In this document: piece by piece, positions 19,260 through 28,185 of the stretch
Layout: the number at the start of each line of letters is the position of its first letter
How positions within the stretch are numbered: the stretch's first letter is position 1
Origin: Paraburkholderia solitsugae
Lineage (GTDB): Bacteria > Pseudomonadota > Gammaproteobacteria > Burkholderiales > Burkholderiaceae
Assembly: GCF_013177695.1 (NCBI RefSeq)
Contig: NZ_WOEY01000029.1
Coordinates: 34,582-98,581 of the forward strand
DNA length: 64,000 nucleotides
Reading direction: 5' to 3'
The notes under the pieces: model-generated
What the model saw: the letters and a program-made list of their open reading frames with translations, nothing else
Database searches by the model: none
Told to the model about the DNA's origin: nothing
Program-made: the position numbers and the translations under genes

Positions 19260-19365
19260 GCAACGCAGGAATCGGCGGCAAGGGTCGATGGACCTTGCAA
19301 TCAATTGCACGATGCCACGATGCAATCCTGACAGGCTCATTGATTCGGATGCACGTGTGTGCGGT
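19242..19365 (+). repeat. 124-bp direct repeat, copy B
   Basis: Identical to 15120-15243. Covers the last codons and 3' flank of the SEL1 gene and a GCAATCAATTGC motif. Confidence 0.9.
19297..19308 (+). repeat. GCAATCAATTGC motif, copy 6
   Basis: Exact copy, inside repeat B. Confidence 0.8.
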
Positions 19366-19417
19366 CGACCCGCAATGCGCCGATCTCGTTGGGTCATGGT
19401 TTCAACGGCACGCGCTG

Positions 19418-19735
19418 TTACTTCTTCAAAAATTCCCTCAACGTCTCTGTGCGCCAGAAGGGTATTTTTGCATCGTGGCCGTCTGGTTGCGGAAATTTGC
19501 CGTCCCTTACGCGTGCGTATAACGTTGGCCGCGAAATGGCCAGTAACTTGATTACGTCGTTCACGCGCAATCGTCCCGGCTGCGATAGATCAATGATCGG
19601 CGATTGCTTGACGGGCTTTACAGGTAGCACGGGTTCGACAGCCGTTGTTGCGCGATGAGTTGGTTTCGCCTTCTTCCCGGTCTTCTTTGCCGCCGCGTTC
19701 GCTTCAATCTGCGGTTTGATGAACGTGAATACCAT
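19418..19735 (-). CDS. AlpA-family HTH regulator next to the integrase
   Basis: 105 residues. Lys/Ala-rich N-terminal tail, then the AlpA-type helix-turn-helix QPGRLRVNDVIKLLAISRPT, a TLYARV helix and the closing PFWRTETLREFLKK. It starts 9 bp after the integrase stop, so int and alpA form an operon, as in P4-like elements, and it probably controls excision. It shares the core pattern with the protein at 12538-12804 but differs in its N-terminal tail. Confidence 0.87.
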   Translation of the reverse strand: MVFTFIKPQIEANAAAKKTGKKAKPTHRATTAVEPVLPVKPVKQSPIIDLSQPGRLRVNDVIKLLAISRPTLYARVRDGKFPQPDGHDAKIPFWRTETLREFLKK

Positions 19736-19744
19736 GATCTACCC

Positions 19745-21085
19745 TCAAGCAGATTTGCCGAATTTCGCTACGATCACATTCGTGTCGGGCGATACGAGCA
19801 ACGCCAGCCGTTGACCGAGCACTTGCCACGCCGCCGCCTGTTCGGGTTCCAGCTTCTGACGTTGATAAATTTTCTTGAGTCCGTTTTCTTCGGTGTGGTT
19901 CAGGCACTTTTCGATCACGTCACCAGCTATGCCTAGCTCGCCCATTAGCGTTGCACCGCTGCGCCGCAGATCGTGCGGGGTCCATAGGCCGCCCGCCATC
20001 CGTAGAGAGTTGACAGCCGAACTGCGGTTTTTCAACGGCGTGGCGCGTTGTCGGTCCTTGATCTGCTTGCCAATCGACTTGGTGTCAATGTGCTGTTCTT
20101 CGTTTGGGGAAGGGTAGCACCAGCGCCTAGCGCCACTAATGGTCTTCAACGCCTCGAATTGCTGCACAGCAAAGTCACTCAACAGCACGATATGTTCTTT
20201 GCTGTTCTTCGAGTGGTCGGCGGGGATGCGCCAGCGGCGGGCTTCTAGATCGACGTTGGTCCACTCTGCGCGTGAAAGCTCACCGACGCGACAAAGCGTA
20301 CTTAACATGAGCATGATCGCTCTGCGGGTAGCGTCTTGAAGATTGGCGGCGGGCAGAGCGGCGGCCAGCGCCTTGATCTCCGCCTCCGAGAGAACGCGAG
20401 ATCGTTCCGTGTCCTTCTGAAATTCTTTCGACTTCTTGACTTTGGCTGTGCAATCAATTGCAATCAGGTCGCGGCGGGCTGCCCATGCTATGAACTGCCG
20501 GACTTCACCGAACGTACGGCGGGCGAGTCGTGCTGCTCCCCGCAGTTTGATCGCATCGGTGATTGCCAGCACGTCGCCCGCTGTCACGTCCCGTAGGGGC
20601 TTCACGCCGATGGACGGCAATACATCCTTTTTCCACGCGCGTTCGAGTTCTGCGCCGCTGTCCTTGCGGCTGGATAGCTCTGACGTCTTCCAAGTATCGA
20701 ACGCATCTTGAACCGTGCGAAGCGCATCGGCTTCGGCGGCGGCCTGTGCCAGTTTCGCTTTCGCCTCTTCTGCCTGACGGATGACCTCGGCGTGAGCAGC
20801 GAGCCGTCGTTTCTTTACGTGGTCGTTCGGATTGACCCCGGTCGAAAGGATTTGCTCCGCCTCGTCACGGTTCTTGCGGATTTGCGTCAGCGCGACCCCC
20901 GGCCATGTTCCGGCATTGAAGTCGTGAAGCTTGCCGCCGTGGCGGAAGCGCCAGCGGAACAGCACCGACACCCGATCTTCCGCGCGGATCCGTACGAGCC
21001 CGTACAGACCTTCGCCATCGGGAAGGCGATCACCCGCGTTTTCGGCTTTCAGCGCCTGCAAGCCTTTTACCGTGAGAACAGGCAT
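19745..21085 (-). CDS. P4-type tyrosine integrase
   Basis: 446 residues from ATG 21085, which follows GGGGAG; a longer in-frame start at 21172 would run through the arm-site repeats. N-terminal DUF4102-type arm-binding domain (about 1-90), core-binding domain, and catalytic domain with Arg in CRVGEL, then HDLRR, a second His in CLNHTE, and Tyr in KKIYQRQ. It inserts the element into tRNA-Pro. Its 5' end faces attR, 180 bp away, and it is transcribed into the element. One GCAATCAATTGC motif lies within the gene. Confidence 0.95.
   Translation of the reverse strand: MPVLTVKGLQALKAENAGDRLPDGEGLYGLVRIRAEDRVSVLFRWRFRHGGKLHDFNAGTWPGVALTQIRKNRDEAEQILSTGVNPNDHVKKRRLAAHAEVIRQAEEAKAKLAQAAAEADALRTVQDAFDTWKTSELSSRKDSGAELERAWKKDVLPSIGVKPLRDVTAGDVLAITDAIKLRGAARLARRTFGEVRQFIAWAARRDLIAIDCTAKVKKSKEFQKDTERSRVLSEAEIKALAAALPAANLQDATRRAIMLMLSTLCRVGELSRAEWTNVDLEARRWRIPADHSKNSKEHIVLLSDFAVQQFEALKTISGARRWCYPSPNEEQHIDTKSIGKQIKDRQRATPLKNRSSAVNSLRMAGGLWTPHDLRRSGATLMGELGIAGDVIEKCLNHTEENGLKKIYQRQKLEPEQAAAWQVLGQRLALLVSPDTNVIVAKFGKSA
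20450..20461 (+). repeat. GCAATCAATTGC motif, copy 7
   Basis: Exact copy, inside the integrase gene. Confidence 0.8.
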
Positions 21086-21114
21086 GATCTCCCCTTGTTT
21101 GCGACCGCCGCAAA

Positions 21115-21137
21115 ATGTGCCCAACAATGTGCCCAAC
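21115..21137 (+). repeat. Right integrase arm-site candidate (tandem 12-bp repeat)
   Basis: Same 23-bp block as 11285-11307, between the integrase start and attR, in the same orientation. Confidence 0.65.
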
Positions 21138-21267
21138 AGATTTTCCAGATAGCGGAATACGGGGACGGACAACCTCAGACACCTGTTTGACGTATGAGAT
21201 TGATTCTACTAGGTTTTGTGTGGTGAAGGAGATGGCCTAAGATAGGTATTTACGAAATCGAACTTTT

Positions 21268-21316
<49 letters not shown>

Positions 21317-21321
21317 AATCA

Positions 21322-21356
21322 AGGAGTTACAAGTTTCGGCTTGTAGCTCCTTTTTC
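21322..21356 (+). terminator. Terminator just outside attR
   Basis: Stem AGGAGTTACAAG / CTTGTAGCTCCT followed by TTTTTC. Probably the terminator that followed tRNA-Pro before insertion of the element. Confidence 0.8.
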
Positions 21357-21394
21357 GTTTCTGGGCCAAGACCCCCACAGACTCAAGACCCCAC

Positions 21395-21406
21395 GCAATC
21401 AATTGC
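21395..21406 (+). repeat. GCAATCAATTGC motif, copy 8
   Basis: Exact copy, outside attR and upstream of the broken AlbA_2-type gene. Confidence 0.8.
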
Positions 21407-21461
21407 GCAGCGAGCCGGTATCATCAAGCCAACGACAAACCTAACGACACGCGGGGGCAGA

Positions 21462-21526
21462 ATGAGCGACAGCGATGGTAAAGACGTAGCGAATGAGGCC
21501 GTTAGCGACCTCGAAACAGAACTAGG
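21462..21526 (+). pseudogene. N-terminal remnant of a gene interrupted by an IS fragment
   Basis: ATG 21462 follows GGGGGCAGA and encodes about 21 residues (MSDSDGKDVANEAVSDLETEL) before the sequence turns into transposase. Probably the start of the AlbA_2-type gene whose next part is at 21928-22245; the join is inferred from the layout. Confidence 0.5.
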
Positions 21527-21926
21527 GTTGCCACTCTCGATCATCTTGACTGGTGCCAATCGACACGACGTCACACAATTGTTTCCCCTCATTGACGCGA
21601 TTCCACCCATCCGTGGTATCCGCGGTCGACCGTTGCGAAAGCCTCAAGTCGTCTATGCCGATCGCGGATACGACTCCGAAGCACACAGGCAGAAATTGCG
21701 TGATCGGGGTATCAAACCTGTTCTCGCGAAGCGCCGCACCGAGCATGGCAGTGGCCTTGGAAAATATCGATGGGTAGCCGAGCGTACTCATGCCTGGTTC
21801 CATAATTTCCATCGCCTTCGAGTCCGCTATGAGCGCCTTGCCAGGATCCATGAAGCTTTCTTGAAGTTCGCCGCTTGCCTCATCTGTTGGAATACCCTCC
21901 AGCGATCTACGCAGGAGCCTTTTTGA
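21527..21926 (+). mobile_element. IS5-family transposase 3' remnant
   Basis: About 130 C-terminal residues of a DDE transposase: LPLSIILTGANRHDVTQ, the VYADRGYDSEAHR stretch with a catalytic Asp, and KYRWVAERTHAWFHNFHRLR with the catalytic Glu, ending in FLKFAACLICWNTL. The first half including the first catalytic Asp is missing and no inverted repeats are visible, so it is inactive. It is read in frame with the short N-terminal piece upstream, giving a chimeric 154-codon frame. Confidence 0.82.
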
Positions 21927-21927
21927 A

Positions 21928-22245
21928 ACCGTCTCTAAGCTAGACGGCCTAACGGACCGGGCAAAAACGGAGCTAGTCACAGACGTAACCGCATTTGCCA
22001 ACGCCGGAGGTGGCACCATCATCTACGGCGTCCAGGAGCAGCAGCACAACGGCCAATCTCTTGCCGCTGCAATTTCCCCTGTCACTGATACGCACGTTAC
22101 GCAAGATCGGCTGCGGGATATTATCCATTCAAACACGGACCCCGCGCTTAGAGGGTTCTCCATCACGCCGATAGCCGCAAATGGCGGGACGGTTTACCTC
22201 ATGGTCACTTGGCTCCTGGTTCTTGAATCCGTAAGTGCCAGTTAG
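21928..22245 (+). pseudogene. Fragment of an AlbA_2-domain (Schlafen-like) protein
   Basis: The frame 21928-22245 has no start codon of its own but reads as a conserved domain: TELVTDVTAFANAGGGTIIYG, then an A-x-A-x-S-P-V segment and a long helix. The AFAN-x-GGG-x-I-x-G-V core is typical of AlbA_2 domains in predicted ATP-binding regulators and defence proteins. The match ends near VYLM (about 22205), where unrelated sequence from a minus-strand gene begins. Both ends are lost. Confidence 0.65.
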
Positions 22246-22404
22246 CTGATCGACGATTCCATATATCTGGTTGTAGGCGCCATCCGTCGCCGCGTACAGA
22301 CGTAGGCAAGTGAATTGCCGCCCCTGATCCGCGTCGTTATAACTGATAACCAGGCACGCTTCAGGCCTCTGCTGATCGCCGATCGACATTCCGTACTGTC
22401 TCAT
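22129..22404 (-). pseudogene. Hypothetical protein gene, 3' end replaced
   Basis: ATG 22404 follows AGGAGCGGCA, a good ribosome binding site. About 65 residues look protein-like (MRQYGMSIGDQQRPEACLVI onward, ending near TGTYGFKNQE); the frame then enters the antisense of the AlbA_2 fragment, so the native C-terminus is gone. No family recognised. Confidence 0.45.
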
Positions 22405-23137
22405 TGCCGCTCCTGAAATTTGAAAGCGCACGTCGCGCTGCATTCAATCTAGCGGCTGTGCCTGTTCGGAACCATGAGGCATCGGACATAGGTGTAGCCA
22501 GGGGATGTTCTTCCCATGTCTATGACGTCGCGGCACGACGCGTTTGGTTCTCGGCCTCGCCCAAACGTCTCTCCGGTTTCTTACATCGTGTCATGTCCAC
22601 GGGTTCATGGCGCTGAGTGAGTGGAGTCGTACAGTTGAGGGCATGCCGTGGCGATCAGCGAAACCGTGATGCCGGGGACGGTCGTACCGTCTACCAGCAA
22701 ATCCGAAACGCGGCTTCCATGTCGTAAATACCCGCCCTGCAATTGATTGCAATCGCCCGGGCTAGATCAGAAAATCAGCGATCGCGGCACTGCGCCTTGT
22801 TCTCATCTTTGCGACGTTTTCGGCGCTCGCTTCTATCTCGCGGATAAAGACCGCGAACACGCGCCCACTGCAACAAAAAGCACCGTGTAGAGCGTTCCAG
22901 TCGACCGGTCTGGTGCCGCTGGTTTCACTCAGGCGCGTTACAAGATTGAAACGATTTGTGACGGTATAGAGCGTTTAAACAGTCACGGCACCTCGGCATT
23001 CAAATGCACGCCTTGGTTAGTTCAAGGATGGCTCGCTTTTTGCATTGACACACTACAGACCATCAAGACACTGCATCAAGCGAATTCAATACAGCAGCAC
23101 AAGCAGCAAAAAGACAATATACGAACGGGGGAAAACG
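22405..23137. other. Non-coding, probably decayed foreign DNA
   Basis: No supported gene on either strand. Contains one GCAATTGATTGC copy (22739-22750). Confidence 0.5.
22739..22750 (-). repeat. GCAATCAATTGC motif, copy 9
   Basis: Exact copy in reverse orientation, intergenic, the rightmost copy seen. Confidence 0.8.
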
Positions 23138-23299
23138 ATGGAATTCTTACTTGGCTTTGGAGTGGGGGGATCCTTTGGCGCGTGCCTTGGTCTGCTGGTC
23201 GCAGTAATGCTTCGAGCAAGCAAGGACGACGCCTTGGAGACACGGTTCACTGAGCCGGACGGAGCAGCGCTGCGCAAAGCCTGCAGAGTCGCCGAATGA
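23138..23299 (+). CDS. Small single-pass membrane protein
   Basis: 53 residues from ATG 23138, preceded by GGGGGAAAACG. Residues 3-26 form one Gly-rich hydrophobic helix (FLLGFGVGG... LLVAVML); the rest is a short polar tail. No family recognised. The good ribosome binding site and clean helix argue for a real gene. Confidence 0.55.
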   Translation: MEFLLGFGVGGSFGACLGLLVAVMLRASKDDALETRFTEPDGAALRKACRVAE

Positions 23300-23445
23300 C
23301 AGTCGGGTTCTCGTCGGAGAACAGGCACGAGGCCGGTCATTCTAGAACGACAACATCCGCTTGGACTGTCACATGGCGGTGACCGCGCGGATGTAATGGA
23401 GGACGTTCGGAGGTCGGGCGGGAGTCGTTCGCAAATGAACGAGGG

Positions 23446-23478
23446 CAGCGCCGCTGGCAAACCACCACAGCGGCGCTG
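23446..23478. terminator. Inverted repeat between the small gene and the pim cluster
   Basis: Perfect 11-bp arms CAGCGCCGCTG / CAGCGGCGCTG around an 11-nt loop, just past the end of the minus-strand acyl-CoA dehydrogenase gene (23506). No T-run follows, so termination is only likely. Confidence 0.45.
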
Positions 23479-23505
23479 ATTCGAAGAAAGCCTGGAAACC
23501 CGCTC

Positions 23506-24636
23506 TCACCCTCTGCCGAGCGCGATAAACCGCTCGAGATGATGATCCTCATCGCCCAACTGATGGTCGATCATCACAAGGCGCTTCGCATAGTGCGCCA
23601 TCGGCAACTCCCACGTCATGCCGATACCGCCATGCAACTGAATACATTCTTCGGCGACCATCGTCCCTATTCTGCCGATGCTGTATTTTGCCGCTGAAAC
23701 CGCGCGTTCCCGCACGGTGCGCTCAGCGCCAAGCGCTGCCGCAGCATTGATCACGGCCGAGCGCGCCTGCTCGATCTCGAGTAGCAGATCCGCCATCCGA
23801 TGCTGCAATGCCTGGAAGCTGCCGATCGGCACGCCGAACTGCTTGCGCGTGCGCAAGTACTCAAGCGTGTAGTCTTTCGCGACATCCATCGCGCCGACTG
23901 CTTCGGAACACAGCGCAAGCACGCCGCAACTGATCGCGTACTCGAGCGTCGCAAAACCTTCACCGACCGTGCCGAGCAATGCGTCGTCGCCCAGCGTAAC
24001 GTTGTCGAACGCGACCTCGGCCGCACGACCGCCATCGATCTTGCGATAGCCACGAACGCTGACACCCGCTGCGTCGCGAGGGACGAGAAAGAGCGTGATG
24101 CCGGCTTCGGCGTCGTCGGTACCGGCGGTGCGCGCGGAAACCAGGAAGAGCGAGGCGTTCTCGCCCTGCTGAACGACCGCTTTCGCGCCATTCAGCTTCC
24201 ACGCGTTGCCGTTGCGTTCCGCACGCGTTGTGACGCGCGATAGTTCGTAGTGGCCGTCCGGTTCGCCATGCGAGAGCGCAACCTGACGCGAGCCGTCGAT
24301 CAGTTCGGCCAGCATCGCTTTCTGCGCTTCGCTGCCGTCACGTGCAATAGCCTGGCCGACGATCAACGTATCGAGAAACGGCTCGACCACGAGACCACGA
24401 CCCAGGCTCTCGAATACAACGGCGATATCGAAGCCGCCGCCGCCAAACCCACCGTCCGCTTCATCGAACAGCGCGCCGATAATGCCGAGTTCCGCGAAAC
24501 GATTCCACAGGTCCGCGCTGAATCCTTCAGGCGAGCCTGCGATCCGGTCGCGCGTCTCGAAGCCATATTGCTCAGTGACAAAGCGGTTGAGCGTATCCGC
24601 CAGCATGCGGCGGTCTTCGGTGTGCTGAAAATTCAT
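23506..24636 (-). CDS. pimD: Acyl-CoA dehydrogenase, PimD-like small subunit
   Basis: 376 residues, acyl-CoA dehydrogenase fold: N-terminal helical domain (MNFQHTEDRRMLADTLNRF), middle beta domain and C-terminal four-helix domain ending in CIQLHGGIGMTWELPMAHYAKR. The short form with F-x-x-x-Y-G-F-E and an EDGGFGGG-like segment resembles the small subunit of pimeloyl-CoA dehydrogenase, which pairs with PimC. Start 12 bp after the pimC stop supports one operon. FAD-linked alpha,beta-dehydrogenation of a dicarboxyl-CoA is inferred from family and neighbours. Confidence 0.82.
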   Translation of the reverse strand: MNFQHTEDRRMLADTLNRFVTEQYGFETRDRIAGSPEGFSADLWNRFAELGIIGALFDEADGGFGGGGFDIAVVFESLGRGLVVEPFLDTLIVGQAIARDGSEAQKAMLAELIDGSRQVALSHGEPDGHYELSRVTTRAERNGNAWKLNGAKAVVQQGENASLFLVSARTAGTDDAEAGITLFLVPRDAAGVSVRGYRKIDGGRAAEVAFDNVTLGDDALLGTVGEGFATLEYAISCGVLALCSEAVGAMDVAKDYTLEYLRTRKQFGVPIGSFQALQHRMADLLLEIEQARSAVINAAAALGAERTVRERAVSAAKYSIGRIGTMVAEECIQLHGGIGMTWELPMAHYAKRLVMIDHQLGDEDHHLERFIALGRG

Positions 24637-24648
24637 GGCGTGAGCCCC

Positions 24649-25857
24649 TTACAGTCCCAGGATCATTTTGGAAATGATGTTCTTCTGGATTTCGTTGGAG
24701 CCGCCGAAGATCGACAGCTTGCGGTTGTTGAAATAAAGCGAGGCGGCACTCGCGGCTTCATCGGGGCCGACTGGCGTGCCCTCGAAGCCATCGTGCAAGG
24801 CTTCCTCGATGAACGGCTGCGCATACGGTCCCATCGCCCGGCGCGTGAGCGAAGAGATTTCCTGGCGGATCTCCGTGCCGCGAATCTTCAACATGGAACT
24901 CTCGGCGCCCGGCACGCCGCCGCCGGCCACCGCCGCGATCACGCGCAGATTGGTGGTCTTCATATTCTCCAGATCGATTTCGACTCGCGCCATGCGCGCC
25001 GCAAACGACGGATCTTCCGCGAGCGGCCGGCCGTTGCGCTGCTGCTTCGCGGCGATCTTGCGCAGCCGGTTGAATGCGGCCACTGAGAAGCCGACGCCCG
25101 CGATATTGGTGCGCTCATACGTGAGCAGGTATTTGGCGTAGGTCCAGCCCTTGTTCTCTTCGCCCACGAGGTTCTCAGCCGGTAGACGCACATCGGTGAA
25201 GAACACTTCGTTGACTTCGTGCTCGCCATCGAGTGTGATGATCGGGCGCACTTCGACGCCCGGCGTATTCATGTCGATCAGCAGGAAGCTGATGCCTTCC
25301 TGCTTGCGCACGTCGGTGGCGGTGCGCACGAGGCAGAAGATCATGTTCGCGTAGTGGCCGAGCGTGGTCCACGTCTTCTGACCGTTGACGATGTAGTGCT
25401 CGCCCTGCGCGTCGCTGCCGCGTACCGCAGTGGTTTTTACCGCCGCGAGATCGGAACCCGCGCCCGGTTCCGAGTAGCCTTGGCACCACCAGTCCGAGCC
25501 GTCGAGAATGCGCGGCAGCCAGTGGTGCTTTTGCGCCTCGTTGCCGTATTTGATCATCACCGGGCCAAGCATGTTGACGCCGAACGGCACGACACGCGGC
25601 GCCCCGGCCAAGGCACATTCATTCTCGAAGATGAATTTCTGCACGGCGTTCCAGCCCGGGCCGCCGTACTCCTTCGGCCAATGATTGGCGAGCCAGCCTT
25701 GCGCGTTGAGAATCGCGTGCCACTCAGCCATGTCGTCGCGCGTGAGGCGGCGGCCGCCGTGCACTTTGTCGGCGAGACGCTGCGGGAGCTTGTCACGCAA
25801 AAAGCGCTGCACGTCAGCGCGAAAAGCTTCTTCTTCAGGCGTGAAGTTCAGATCCAT
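24649..25857 (-). CDS. pimC: Acyl-CoA dehydrogenase, PimC-like large subunit
   Basis: 402 residues from ATG 25857 (MDLNFTPEEEAFRADV). Contains the flavin-site stretch GYSEPGAGSDLA and a C-terminal N-E-I-Q-K-N-I-I-S-K-M-I-L-G-L end. Strong resemblance to the large subunit of pimeloyl-CoA dehydrogenase. Followed by pimD and preceded by the FadB-like gene, the set used for beta-oxidation of medium-chain dicarboxylates. A further open stretch to 25932 has no good ribosome binding site. Confidence 0.85.
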   Translation of the reverse strand: MDLNFTPEEEAFRADVQRFLRDKLPQRLADKVHGGRRLTRDDMAEWHAILNAQGWLANHWPKEYGGPGWNAVQKFIFENECALAGAPRVVPFGVNMLGPVMIKYGNEAQKHHWLPRILDGSDWWCQGYSEPGAGSDLAAVKTTAVRGSDAQGEHYIVNGQKTWTTLGHYANMIFCLVRTATDVRKQEGISFLLIDMNTPGVEVRPIITLDGEHEVNEVFFTDVRLPAENLVGEENKGWTYAKYLLTYERTNIAGVGFSVAAFNRLRKIAAKQQRNGRPLAEDPSFAARMARVEIDLENMKTTNLRVIAAVAGGGVPGAESSMLKIRGTEIRQEISSLTRRAMGPYAQPFIEEALHDGFEGTPVGPDEAASAASLYFNNRKLSIFGGSNEIQKNIISKMILGL

Positions 25858-25956
25858 AGTGGGTTCTTCCCTGGATATTGATTGGATCGGCGGACCGGCG
25901 GACTGGCGGGAGGGCGGACCCCCACCGGTCAAGAATGCGCCAAATGATGTGCCGTC

Positions 25957-28077
25957 TCAAGCCGTTTGGTTGAGGCTCGCAAAATCGGCGCCGCGCTCGA
26001 CCAGATCGATCAGCAGCGGCGATGCTTGCCAGAACAGCGGGTCTTCTTTGGCGAATTCGCGGATGTCCGCGAGAACCGTGGCGAGGCCCACGGTATCGGC
26101 GTATTTCATCGGACCGCCGCGATAACGCGGAAAGCCGTAGCCATAGAGAAAGGTCACGTCGACGTCGAGTGGCCGCAGCGCGATGCCTTCATGCACGACA
26201 TTGGCACCTTCGTTGATCATCGCGGCCATATAGCGGCGCATGATTTCTTCGTCGGTGAAAGTGCGCGGCGTGATACCGGCGCGTTCACGCTCGGCGTCGA
26301 TGATGGCCTCGACCTCTGGGTCGGGCGAACCGCTGCGCGAACCTTCGGGGTACAGATAAAAACCACGGCCGGTTTTCTGGCCGAACCAGCCGCGTTCGCA
26401 AAGACGATCGGCGATCTGCACATAGCGTGCTTTGGGGTTGCGCGTGGCTGCGCGCCGCTTGCGCGTAGCCCAACCGATGTCGCCGCCCGCCAGATCGACC
26501 ACCTGGAACGGACCCATCGGGAAGCCGAACGCACGCACTGCCGCGTCGATCTGATACGGCGACGCACCGTCTTCCATCATCGCGTCCGCCGCGCTGCGAT
26601 ACACCGCCAGCACGCGATTGCCGATGAAGCCGTCGCACACGCCGGCACGCACCGGCGTCTTGCGCAGCTTCTTCGCAAGTTCGAACGCCGTGGCGACCAC
26701 TTCGGCGCTGACCTGCTTCGGCACCACGACTTCCAGCAGCTTCATGATGTTGGCGGGGGAGAAGAAGTGCAGGCCGATCACATCCGCGGGGCGGGAAATA
26801 CTGGTCGCAATCGCATCGATGTCGAGATACGACGTGTTGGTGGCGAGCACCGCGCTGGCTTTGCAGACGCGATCGAGTTCGGCGAACACGGCCTTTTTCA
26901 CCTCCAGGTCTTCGAATACTGCTTCGATCACCAGATCGGCGTCGGCGAGTGCGTCGTAGGAGGTGCTGCCCTGCCAGCGCGACATCACGTCGGCTTTCTT
27001 CTCCGCACTCATGCGGCCTTTGGCGATCAGGCCGTCGTAGACCTTTTCGATGTGCGCGAGGCCGCGTGCGAGCGACGCGTCGTCGCGTTCGATCATCGTC
27101 ACCGGCAGTCCTGCATCGAGCACGGCGACGGCGATGCCGGCGCCCATCGTGCCGCCGCCCACCACGCCGATCTTGTTCAGCGCGCGCGGTTTTGCCTCGC
27201 GTGTTTCCGGTGCTTTGAGCACTTCGCGTTCCGCAAAGAACGCGTGAATCAACCCGGCACGCTGCGGGCTGTCGATGCATTCCAGAAACAGTTTGCGTTC
27301 GAGTCGCAGGCCGTCTTCGAAAGATTGTTCTATGGCGGCTTCCACGGCATCGACGATTTTTAGCGGGGAGAACAGGCCGCGCGATTTCTTCGTCGTTTCC
27401 GCGCGTGCCGTGGTGACCGCGGCGAGGCTCGCGGCGCGGTCGCTTAGCGCAGCGGCGTCGCGCGTGCGTCGCACGGGAGCGTGAGCGGCCAGCAGTTCGT
27501 GCACATAGGCGAGTCCTTCAGCGAGGATGTCGTCGCTGCTGCCGAGCCGGTCGATGAGGCCGAGCGCGAGCGCTTCTTTCGCACCGGCATGGCGCCCGCT
27601 CAGGATCAGGTCCAGGGCGGCCGGCGCGCCGATCAGGCGCGGCGTACGCTGCGTGCCGCCTGCGCCCGGCAGCAGGCCGAGTTGCACTTCGGGCAAACCG
27701 AGCTTCGCGCCATTCACGGCGAGCCGGTAGTGCGCCGCGAGCGCCACTTCCAGGCCGCCGCCGAGCGCGGCGCCGTGAATGGCGGCGACCACCGGCTTTG
27801 CACACGCTTCGATGCGGTTGCAGACGTCCGGCAGCGACGGCGGCACCGGCGGCTTGCCGAACTCGCGAATGTCCGCCCCCGCGATGAAGTTGCGCCCGGC
27901 GCCGACGATCAGCACGGCCTCGACGGCGCTGTCGGCATCCGCGGCTTCGATCGCGGCGAGCAGGCCGCGCCGCACGTCGGCGGAGAGGGCGTTGACGGGC
28001 GCGTGGTCGATCGTGACCAGCAGGACTTTGCCGCGCAATTCGCGCGTCACAACGTCGGCGGAAGGGGTGGGGGTCAT
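25957..28077 (-). CDS. pimF: Enoyl-CoA hydratase / 3-hydroxyacyl-CoA dehydrogenase (PimF/FadB-like)
   Basis: 706 residues from ATG 28077, with CAGGAGACG upstream. N-terminal crotonase domain (about 10-200) with FIAGADIREF and the GGGLEVALA oxyanion segment. NAD-binding hydroxyacyl-CoA dehydrogenase domain (from about 295) starts KIGVVGGGTMGAGIA, followed by two C-terminal helical domains. It catalyses hydration and then oxidation, the second and third steps of beta-oxidation. First gene of the minus-strand pimF-pimC-pimD cluster, divergent from the LysR gene; no thiolase or CoA ligase is adjacent. Confidence 0.9.
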   Translation of the reverse strand: MTPTPSADVVTRELRGKVLLVTIDHAPVNALSADVRRGLLAAIEAADADSAVEAVLIVGAGRNFIAGADIREFGKPPVPPSLPDVCNRIEACAKPVVAAIHGAALGGGLEVALAAHYRLAVNGAKLGLPEVQLGLLPGAGGTQRTPRLIGAPAALDLILSGRHAGAKEALALGLIDRLGSSDDILAEGLAYVHELLAAHAPVRRTRDAAALSDRAASLAAVTTARAETTKKSRGLFSPLKIVDAVEAAIEQSFEDGLRLERKLFLECIDSPQRAGLIHAFFAEREVLKAPETREAKPRALNKIGVVGGGTMGAGIAVAVLDAGLPVTMIERDDASLARGLAHIEKVYDGLIAKGRMSAEKKADVMSRWQGSTSYDALADADLVIEAVFEDLEVKKAVFAELDRVCKASAVLATNTSYLDIDAIATSISRPADVIGLHFFSPANIMKLLEVVVPKQVSAEVVATAFELAKKLRKTPVRAGVCDGFIGNRVLAVYRSAADAMMEDGASPYQIDAAVRAFGFPMGPFQVVDLAGGDIGWATRKRRAATRNPKARYVQIADRLCERGWFGQKTGRGFYLYPEGSRSGSPDPEVEAIIDAERERAGITPRTFTDEEIMRRYMAAMINEGANVVHEGIALRPLDVDVTFLYGYGFPRYRGGPMKYADTVGLATVLADIREFAKEDPLFWQASPLLIDLVERGADFASLNQTA

Positions 28078-28185
28078 CGTGTCGTCTCCTGAGTGTTTAT
28101 TACCGGACCAGATCGAGCCGAATGCGGACAGATTGGGGTATGCCGGGTCTGGCGAATTCTCCGATTGTCGGTTGGTCAAGGTTTA

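Noticed and set aside
25966..27363. Plus-strand open frame opposite pimF
   Set aside because: Low-complexity Arg/His/Ala composition; pimF is clearly coding on the other strand.
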